Source: Planctomycetota bacterium
GTDB taxonomy: Bacteria; Planctomycetota; UBA1135; UBA2386
Assembly (NCBI GenBank): GCA_020638695.1
Contig: JACKIB010000046.1
Location: 1-14,872, forward strand
Direction of reading: 5' to 3'
Length of the DNA stretch: 14,872 bases
Below, in pieces: positions 7,182 through 13,415 of this stretch. The notes under the pieces were generated by a model. It ran no database searches. It was not told the DNA's origin and was given only the letters and a program-made list of their open reading frames with translations. Position numbers and translations under genes: made by a program. The stretch's first letter is position 1, and every line of letters starts with the position of its first letter.

Positions 7182-7883
7182 TTACTTGCCGCGCCGCTGC
7201 GGGTCGCCCGCGGGCTCCTTCGACTTCGCCGCCGGCAGCTGCTCCAGCACGCGGAAGGACGTGTGCAGGTCTCCGAAGCTGACCCGCACCTCGGCCTCGA
7301 CGCCGGACACCGGCGTCGCATCGCGACGGTCCTTCAACGTGATCCCGTAGTTGATCGCGTACAGCGTCAGGTGCTCGGCGTGTTCGCCCGCGAACTTCTT
7401 CGAGGGCAGAACGTGGGTCGCCGCCGCCACCTGGCTCCGCAAGCCCTCGATCTTCTTGCGCAGCTCGGTCGCCTCGGCGCTGCCCCGTTCGACCTGGCGC
7501 ATGCGTCGGGTCAGTCCGCGCAGCTCGCCACGCACCTTCTGCCCGGACGCGTCGTGCAGCACGGTGCTCCAACTGCCGTCCTTGCCGAGCCGGAACCCCA
7601 ACCCGTAGCTGCCCGCCTTCAACGTCACTCCACCGCACTGCAGCGGCACCTCGGTGACCAGACGGAAACCGCGGTTCCACTCGTAGCCGGGTTCGAGCTC
7701 CTTGGCCTTCTGCGCGTTGAACGGGACGGTGAACCAACTCAGCGTCACCTTGCCGTGCACGCCGGTGACGATGGTCTTCTTGGGGTGGTGCGGGTGCCGC
7801 GGCGGTAGGGAACCGTGCAGCCAACCGGAGAACGGCCCGGCGCCGAGTAGCGCGAGGCTGGCCAGGAAAGTGGGAAGAATCAT
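7182..7883 (-). CDS. Secreted DUF2911-like protein
   Basis: This encodes 233 residues. A short signal peptide (residues 1-17, M-I-L-P-T-F-L-A-S-L-A-L-L-G-A) is followed by a His-rich stretch (23-33, five His) that could bind metal. Residues about 44-112 (GKVTLSW ... L-K-A-G-S-Y-G-L-G-F ... D-G-S-W-S-T-V-L) resemble the DUF2911 family, whose members carry the same W/AG-Y-L-F/W pattern. Instead of the short loop usual there, a charged helical segment with coiled-coil character (about 115-155) is inserted before a C-terminal strand region (170-212). The ATG at 7883 is preferred because a GGGAGA ribosome site lies upstream and the signal peptide starts there; the longer frame to about 8030 lacks both. 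It is divergent from the YVTN gene at 8122 and probably the first gene of the run down to 2641. No biochemical role is known for DUF2911. Confidence 0.75.
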   Translation of the reverse strand: MILPTFLASLALLGAGPFSGWLHGSLPPRHPHHPKKTIVTGVHGKVTLSWFTVPFNAQKAKELEPGYEWNRGFRLVTEVPLQCGGVTLKAGSYGLGFRLGKDGSWSTVLHDASGQKVRGELRGLTRRMRQVERGSAEATELRKKIEGLRSQVAAATHVLPSKKFAGEHAEHLTLYAINYGITLKDRRDATPVSGVEAEVRVSFGDLHTSFRVLEQLPAAKSKEPAGDPQRRGK

Positions 7884-7969
7884 GAGCGCATTCTCCCTGG
7901 TTGCGCCCACCCTGCCCATCGACTCAGGCCGCGCAACTGCACCGATCTCGCAACGACCGTGAAGCCCCG

Positions 7970-7990
7970 CGCAACGAACCGTTGCGTTTT
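7970..7990 (+). terminator. Terminator-like hairpin with TTTT
   Basis: CGCAACG, a three-base loop and CGTTGCG are followed directly by TTTT. This is an intrinsic-terminator shape on the plus strand. No plus-strand gene ends before it, and it lies about 130 bases upstream of the YVTN gene, so it would act as an attenuator or stop stray transcription. The T-run is short. Confidence 0.4.
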
Positions 7991-8069
7991 CCTGCGTCCG
8001 GTTTCGGACGATCGCCGGAGGCGCCGACACGGATCCCCAACCGGTCTGCGCGCGCCACCCGAGCGCGCA
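7970..8069 (+). promoter_or_regulatory. Hairpin-rich leader between divergent genes
   Basis: Four perfect hairpins follow one another: 7970-7986 (7-bp stem), 7995-8010 (CGTCCG-GTTT-CGGACG), 8013-8023 (4-bp stem) and 8047-8069 (TGCGCGC/GCGCGCA, 9-base loop). Copies of GCAAC at 7933, 7951 and 7972 can all pair with GTTGC at 7900 or 7981, allowing alternative folds. Promoters for the divergent genes must lie in or near this 238-base gap, but I cannot place -35/-10 boxes with confidence. Confidence 0.35.
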
Positions 8070-8121
8070 AGCCTGTCGCTATGGTCCGTGATCCATCGAA
8101 ACTCCACCGACGAGAAACACC

Positions 8122-9111
8122 GTGAGACCATCGACTTCCCTCTTCATCTTCGCCTCGCTCTTCGCCGCGCTTCCGGCGCAGAGCGTCGTGGTCGCCAACC
8201 GCGGCTCGGGCGACATCAGCGTGATCGACGTTCGGACCCACAAGGTCGAGACCGTGGCCCTGCCGATGGGCACCAACAAACCCGAGCCGATGTACGTGTC
8301 GAGCGCCGCCGGCGAAGTGCTGGTCGGCGACCGCGCGAACGACCGCGTGGTGCGGTTCGCGCGCCGTGACTTCAAGGTGCTCGGCTCGATCCCGGTCGGC
8401 AAGGGCGTGTTCCACATGTGGGCCAGCCAGACCCATCTGTGGGTGAACAACGACATCGACAACACCACTTCGGTGATCGAGCTCCGCAGCAAGAAGGTGA
8501 TCGCGACCATCCCGACGCCGATGGACCTGGTCGCCAAGGGCTACAAGCCCCACGACGTGTTCGTGACCCGCAAGTTCGGCTACGTGAGCCTGATCGGCGG
8601 CACCGGCCCGGGCGACTGGGTGATCCAGTTCAGCACCAAGACCCACCAAGAAACCGGGCGGGCCGAAGTCGGCAAGGACCCGCACCTGTGGTGCGACGGG
8701 GCGCGGTTGTTCGTGCCGTGCCAGGGGGCGAATGCGGTCTACGTGCTGCACGCCTGGACCCTGCGCCAACTGCAGAAGGTCGACGTCCCCGGTGCGCACG
8801 GGGTCTACCTGCCGCCCGGCACCGACCGCCTGCTGGTCACCAACATCAGCGGGGGCGGCAAGGACGGACTGCAGGAGCTGTCGACCCGCTGGTCGGCACG
8901 GGTGATCGGCGCAATCGACACCAAGTACCCCACGCCGCACAACATCACCGCGACGCCGCGCGGTAACTCGATCTACGTGACGCACTCCGGCGCGACCGCT
9001 GATCAGGTGACGATCTACGGCTACCGGGGCTTCTGGTGGTGGCGCAAGCTGGTCGCGCTCGGCGAGGTCAAGGTCGGCACCAACCCGTTCGGCCTCGCGT
9101 ACGTGCACTGA
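8122..9111 (+). CDS. Secreted YVTN-type beta-propeller protein
   Basis: This encodes 329 residues. A signal peptide (1-20, ending A-L-P-A-Q) is followed by about seven propeller blades of roughly 45 residues each, of the YVTN/NHL type: repeats such as V-V-V-A-N-R-G-S-G-D-I-S-V-I-D, then a P-x-x-hydrophobic turn. Five of the seven equivalent turn positions carry His: H98, H144, H188, H226 and H273. The other two are P55-E-P and P322-F-G. The fold is thus a single seven-bladed propeller acting outside the cytoplasm, probably binding a protein or ligand; an enzymatic role is not evident. The GTG at 8122 is chosen because the signal peptide begins there; a weak GAGAA lies about 8 bases upstream, and the next ATG lies beyond the first strands. 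A GC hairpin follows the stop. The next gene on the same strand starts 166 bp later. Confidence 0.88.
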   Translation: MRPSTSLFIFASLFAALPAQSVVVANRGSGDISVIDVRTHKVETVALPMGTNKPEPMYVSSAAGEVLVGDRANDRVVRFARRDFKVLGSIPVGKGVFHMWASQTHLWVNNDIDNTTSVIELRSKKVIATIPTPMDLVAKGYKPHDVFVTRKFGYVSLIGGTGPGDWVIQFSTKTHQETGRAEVGKDPHLWCDGARLFVPCQGANAVYVLHAWTLRQLQKVDVPGAHGVYLPPGTDRLLVTNISGGGKDGLQELSTRWSARVIGAIDTKYPTPHNITATPRGNSIYVTHSGATADQVTIYGYRGFWWWRKLVALGEVKVGTNPFGLAYVH

Positions 9112-9131
9112 TCGGCAGATTCTGCCCGGGG

Positions 9132-9150
9132 GGCGGGGTGCATTCCCGCC
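9132..9150 (+). terminator. Possible terminator hairpin after the propeller gene
   Basis: GGCGGG and CCCGCC pair over a 7-base loop, 20 bases after the stop of the propeller gene; TTT follows about 10 bases later. It is a weak candidate terminator. The rest of the 166-base gap up to 9277 holds no feature I can support. Confidence 0.3.
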
Positions 9151-9277
9151 GAGGAGCAGTTTCTGACATGTGACGAAGCCCGTAGCGACCTGGCACCGTC
9201 GTAACGGCTCGGCGCTGATGGTCCGGTCGAAACCCAGCGGGTAGGCTGGACGGGACGCGACCCCGCCTCCTCGTCCC

Positions 9278-12238
9278 ATGCGCACCCCCATCCGCTCGGC
9301 CCTCGGGCTGACCCTCGTCTTCGCCCTTCCGTCCACCGCGCTGGCGCAGCACGCACTGCTGCGGCGTGGTGGGGATCTGTGGCCGGTGGCCGCTCGATCC
9401 ACGGCACTGCGGGACGTCGTCGATCGACTGCTCGCCGGACCGACCGCAGCCGAGGCGCGCGCCGGAATCACCTCGGCGATCCCCGGTGGGACGCGCCGCA
9501 TCGCGCTGCGCATCGACGGGTCGACGACCACGTTGACCCTGAGTGCGCACTTCCTCGGCTGCGTGGCACACGGGCAACAGCTGGAGGACGCGATCGAGCA
9601 GCTGGCGAAGACCGTCCTGCGCACCGCGCGCTGCAGCTCCGTGGTGCTCGAAGTTCAGGACAGCGACGGCAAGCCGCGCCGCTTGAGCGACCTGCTGGGC
9701 GGTGCCGCGCCCCGGACGGCGCGCGTGCCGCCGACCGCGCCCACCGCGATGGCGGTCAGCGGCGCGTTGTCCGGCAAGACCATCGCGGTGTCGCCCGGCC
9801 ACGGCTACTACTGGCACTCGACACTCGGTTGGACGACGCAGCGGCCGGTGATCGACGGTCTGGTCGAGGACATCCACACCGCCGAGATCGCCAACCGGTA
9901 CCTGATCCCGGCGCTGGAGAACATGGGTGCACGGGTGATTTCGTGCCGCGAACGCGGCGAGATCATCCACGAGGGTCTCGCCGACAACGACCTGGGCGCG
10001 GCGGTCTACCAATCGAGCGGCGCCTGGGGCACCGCGACCGCCGGTGGCTACCAGAACCGCACCTACCAGACCGCGTGGACCAGCTCGACCGTGACGGCCA
10101 CCGCGACCTTCACCATTCCGGTGCCGGCTGACGGCGTCTACCCGGTGTACGCATTCGCCAACGCGGTGACCAACGCGAGCACCGACGCGCGCTACACGAT
10201 CCACCACAGCGGCGGCGCGACGCAGGTCTCGATGGACCAGCGCAACAACGACCGTTGTTGGACCTGGCTCGGTGCATTCTCGTTCCGCAAGGCCGACGGC
10301 GCCAAGATCGTGCTCGACAACCTCGGTCCCGCCAACCAGATCGTGGTCGCCGACGCGGTGCGGATCGGCGGCGGCGTCGGCTCGATCGCGCGCGGCAGCA
10401 GCGGCACCAGCAACAAGCCGCGCTGGCAGGAGTGCAGCCGCTACTGGACGCAGTTCGCCGGTGCGCCGGCGACGGTGTGGGATACCACCTCCGGCGAGGA
10501 CAACAACGACGACGTCACCGCGCGGCCGCGCTACGCCGAGTGGCGCGGTGCGGACGCTTACATCTCGTTGCACACCAACGCCGGCGGTGGCGACGGGACT
10601 TCTTCGTACATCCACAACACCGCGCCGAGTGCCGGTTCCGCGCGGTTGCAGGCGGCCGTGCACACTCAGGTAGTCGGCGACATCCGCAGCGGCTACGACT
10701 CGACCTGGACCGACCGCGGCCAACTGACCGCCAACTTCGGCGAAGTGCGCCTGCTGTCGACGATGCCGGGAGTGTTGTTGGAACTCGCGTTCCACGATGT
10801 CGCCAACAGCCGCGACCACCGCGCGTTGCACGACCCGAGGTTCCGCTACATCAGCGGGCGGGCGTACGCTCGCGGAGTGCTGCGCTACTTCTCCAATGCG
10901 CCGTTCCCGCCGGAGGCACCCACCGCGCTGCGCGTGACCCAACACGCCGGGCGCGGGCTGCGGGTCGCGTGGGAAGCGGTCAGCGGGGCGACCTACTACT
11001 CGATCGAGCAATCGCCTGACGGGGTCGGCTTCGTCGAGATCGCGCAGACCTCGGGGACGGCATGGGACACGCCCGCGCTGCCGCACGGCAGCGTGCTGTC
11101 GTTCCGCGTCCGCGCCGGCAACGCGTCGGGACGCTCGTTCCCCACCGAGACGCTGACCGCCGGCACCTCGCACCGCAAACGCGCCGACGTGCTGTTGGTG
11201 CAGGGCTTCGACCGACTCGACCGCTACGTGAAGGGTCCGGAGAACACCGGCAACTACCTGCGGCGCCACGCCGCGGCGATCCGTTCCGCGGCGCAGTTCT
11301 CGCTGGGCTTCGACGCGGCCAGCAACGAGGCCGTGCTGCTGGGGCGCGTCCGGATGGGCGACTACGTCGCGGTCGACTGGGCGTGCGGCGAGGAGAGCAC
11401 CGCCGATGAGACGTTCTCGTCGGCCGAGCAGAGCCTGGTGACGAGCTACCTGCAAGCCGGGGGCCGGCTGCTGGTGAGCGGTGCAGAGGTCGGCTGGGAC
11501 CTGTCGGCCAAGGGCTCGGCCGCCGACCGCGCGTTCTTCGAGAACCGGATCGGTGCCACCTACGTCGCGGACGATGCCAACACCTACGGCTTCCGCGCGG
11601 CGGCCGGCAGCCACCTGTTCACCGGCATCCCGGCCGGGGCATTCGACAACGGTAGCTCCGGCACCTACGACGTCGACTACGCCGACGTGATCACGCCGAC
11701 CGATCCGAAATCGCAGCTGTGCCTGGTCTACAGCGATGGGCGCGGCGCCGCCATCCAACGGATCGACGGCAACAGCCGGGTGGTGTTCCTCGGCTTCCCG
11801 CTGGAGTGCATCACCGACGACGCGCTGCGCGCCGAGATCATGGTGCGGGCGCTGCGCTTCCTGCTGACGCCGCGGCCGCTCGAGGCGGACCCCGAGGTGC
11901 TGCTCGGCAACACGCTGACGCTCGACGTGGCGCAGCCGAACGACGCGGGGCAGACCTACGTGCTGGCCGCGGCATTGCGGCTGGGCAGCATCCCGCTGCC
12001 GGTCGATCACCTGGTGCCGCTCGCCGCCGACCCGGTGCTCGAGCTCAGCCTGATCCCCAACCCGGTGTTCCTGGCGTTCCGCGGCACGCTGGATGCCGCC
12101 GGGCGCGGCCAGGGCCGCTTCGCCGTGCCCAACCTGCCGGTGGCACGCGGGGTCGACGTGTATTTCTCGGGTGTGACCGCGGACAACACGGGGGCGTTCC
12201 GCTCCGTGCTGCCGTGGGTGCGGACGACGATCCGCTGA
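9278..12238 (+). CDS. Multidomain secreted N-acetylmuramoyl-L-alanine amidase
   Basis: This encodes 986 residues. A signal peptide (1-23, ending A-L-A) leads to a GerMN-like domain (about 38-145; L-L-A-G-P-T-A-A-E and a closing D-G-K-P match that family as I recall it). An Amidase_3 zinc domain follows (about 165-538): H175 in SPGHG, E197, H432 in SLHTNA, and catalytic-type Glu502 in LLELAFHD. This domain would cut the MurNAc-L-Ala bond of peptidoglycan. Between E197 and H432 sits an inserted golvesin-type beta domain (about 240-366, with Y-P-V-Y-A, the DQR motif at 320-322 and VVADAVRIGG). Then come a fibronectin-III domain (545-630), a Rossmann/glutamine-amidotransferase-like domain seen in 'xanthan lyase'-annotated proteins (635-865), and a planctomycete-type C-terminal module (871-986). 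It converges with the NamZ-type gene, stops 16 bases apart. All key residues are present, so it is probably active. The precise boundaries are estimates. Confidence 0.9.
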   Translation: MRTPIRSALGLTLVFALPSTALAQHALLRRGGDLWPVAARSTALRDVVDRLLAGPTAAEARAGITSAIPGGTRRIALRIDGSTTTLTLSAHFLGCVAHGQQLEDAIEQLAKTVLRTARCSSVVLEVQDSDGKPRRLSDLLGGAAPRTARVPPTAPTAMAVSGALSGKTIAVSPGHGYYWHSTLGWTTQRPVIDGLVEDIHTAEIANRYLIPALENMGARVISCRERGEIIHEGLADNDLGAAVYQSSGAWGTATAGGYQNRTYQTAWTSSTVTATATFTIPVPADGVYPVYAFANAVTNASTDARYTIHHSGGATQVSMDQRNNDRCWTWLGAFSFRKADGAKIVLDNLGPANQIVVADAVRIGGGVGSIARGSSGTSNKPRWQECSRYWTQFAGAPATVWDTTSGEDNNDDVTARPRYAEWRGADAYISLHTNAGGGDGTSSYIHNTAPSAGSARLQAAVHTQVVGDIRSGYDSTWTDRGQLTANFGEVRLLSTMPGVLLELAFHDVANSRDHRALHDPRFRYISGRAYARGVLRYFSNAPFPPEAPTALRVTQHAGRGLRVAWEAVSGATYYSIEQSPDGVGFVEIAQTSGTAWDTPALPHGSVLSFRVRAGNASGRSFPTETLTAGTSHRKRADVLLVQGFDRLDRYVKGPENTGNYLRRHAAAIRSAAQFSLGFDAASNEAVLLGRVRMGDYVAVDWACGEESTADETFSSAEQSLVTSYLQAGGRLLVSGAEVGWDLSAKGSAADRAFFENRIGATYVADDANTYGFRAAAGSHLFTGIPAGAFDNGSSGTYDVDYADVITPTDPKSQLCLVYSDGRGAAIQRIDGNSRVVFLGFPLECITDDALRAEIMVRALRFLLTPRPLEADPEVLLGNTLTLDVAQPNDAGQTYVLAAALRLGSIPLPVDHLVPLAADPVLELSLIPNPVFLAFRGTLDAAGRGQGRFAVPNLPVARGVDVYFSGVTADNTGAFRSVLPWVRTTIR

Positions 12239-12254
12239 TCGTCGACGGCACGCC

Positions 12255-13415
12255 TCAGTACAGCAGGTGCGGCGCAATCGCCGCGCGCCACGCTTCCTCG
12301 CGCAAGGTGTCGGTGGGCAACACGCCTGCTTCGATCTGCTGCCGCACCGCTTCGTTGCCGGTCAGGATGTCGATCGGCAGCTTGTCGTTCTCGTACTCGT
12401 ACGGCGGCTGCCGCCACGCGAAGTGCATCGGCCACAGCCGGCGCACCGCCCACAGCAGAGCGAGCGTCAGCCGGTAGCTGCGCACTCGCCGCGGGTCGGG
12501 GTGGAGGAAGACGCCCCCACAGCTCTGCCCGGCGCACTTCTGGAACGTCGGCTCGAACCGGACCGCACGTAGGGTGACACCGAAGCTCGGGAAGTCGGGC
12601 AGCGCCTGCACTTCGTCCAGCAACCGCGCGGGGTCGACGAACGGCGCGCCGAGCACCTCGAACGGGGTCGTGGTGCCGCGGCCTTCGGACAACAGCGTGC
12701 CCTCGAGCAGCACCTGCCCGGGGTAGCACAGCACGCCTTCGAAGCGGGGCAGATTGGGCGAGGGCGGCAACCAAGGTCGGCCGGTGTCCGACCACAGCAT
12801 GCGGCGCGTCCAACCGCGCATCGGCACGACCTCCACCTGCGCGCCGAGACCGAGCGACGCATTGAGGAACGCGGTCATCTCGCCGACCGTCAGCGCGTGA
12901 CGCATCGGGATCGCCGCGCCGCCGACGAAGCTCGTGAAGTCCGGGTCCAGCAAGGGTCCCTCGAGGATCTCGCCACCGAGCGGGTTCGGCCGGTCGAGCA
13001 CCAGCACCGGGATGCCCTTGGCGGCGCAGGCCTCCATGCAGAGCGCGATCGTCCAGATGAACGTGTAGACCCGGGTACCGACATCCTGCAGGTCGACCAC
13101 CAGAACCTCCACGCCGTCGAGCATGTCCGGGGTCGGCTTGCGGTGTTCGGAGTACAGGCTGTGGATCGGCACGCCGGAGCGGGGCTCGCGCGCGTGTCCC
13201 GACTCGATCATGTTGTCCTGCTGTTCCGAGAAGAACCCGTGCTGCGGCGAGAACAGCGCGACGAGCTGCCCGGGAAGCGCTGCATCGAGCACCGCGTGGG
13301 CGTAGCGGAAGGCGTCGTCGACCGAGGCCTGGTTCATCAACAGCCCGAAGCGTCGCCCGCGGAGGATCGCCGGCGGCTCCGCGGCACAGACCTCGAGTCC
13401 GAGCGCGAAGGTCAC
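12255..13415 (-). CDS. namZ: DUF1343 / NamZ-type exo-beta-N-acetylmuramidase
   Basis: This 386-residue protein is a clear DUF1343 (PF07075) member. Conserved blocks include L-L-M-N-Q-A (25-30), L-F-S-P-Q-H-G (54-60), Q-D-N-M-I-E-S (66-72), R-K-P-T (92-95), D-L-Q-D-V-G-T-R-V-Y-T-F (108-119), V-L-D-R-P-N-P-L-G-G (139-148), E-G-P (152-154), P-M-R-H (170-173), P-S-P-N (218-221), E-G-T-L-L-S-E-G-R-G-T-T (238-249) and P-F-E (251-253). Characterised members (NamZ, B. subtilis YbbC) release MurNAc from the non-reducing end of peptidoglycan glycan chains. No signal peptide is visible at the GTG start (13413-13415), so the product may be cytoplasmic and act on imported fragments; in several other species it is exported. 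The GTG overlaps the stop of the symporter gene by four bases (GTGA), with AGGA about 8 bases upstream. Activity is inferred from family; fine specificity could differ. Confidence 0.9.
   Translation of the reverse strand: MTFALGLEVCAAEPPAILRGRRFGLLMNQASVDDAFRYAHAVLDAALPGQLVALFSPQHGFFSEQQDNMIESGHAREPRSGVPIHSLYSEHRKPTPDMLDGVEVLVVDLQDVGTRVYTFIWTIALCMEACAAKGIPVLVLDRPNPLGGEILEGPLLDPDFTSFVGGAAIPMRHALTVGEMTAFLNASLGLGAQVEVVPMRGWTRRMLWSDTGRPWLPPSPNLPRFEGVLCYPGQVLLEGTLLSEGRGTTTPFEVLGAPFVDPARLLDEVQALPDFPSFGVTLRAVRFEPTFQKCAGQSCGGVFLHPDPRRVRSYRLTLALLWAVRRLWPMHFAWRQPPYEYENDKLPIDILTGNEAVRQQIEAGVLPTDTLREEAWRAAIAPHLLY

Noticed and set aside
7884..8030. N-terminal extension of the DUF2911-like frame
   Set aside because: No signal or domain is gained, and the ATG at 7883 has a ribosome site and begins a signal peptide.
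7924..9624. A minus-strand open frame of 566 codons opposite the YVTN gene
   Set aside because: Its His/Arg/Val-rich translation is a shadow of the propeller gene and also runs antisense into the amidase start.
9068..12277. A minus-strand open frame of 1069 codons opposite the amidase gene
   Set aside because: It is antisense to a gene with clear domains and catalytic residues. Its translation is low-complexity Arg/Ala/Gly/Val/His text, typical of GC-rich shadow frames, without motifs or signal.
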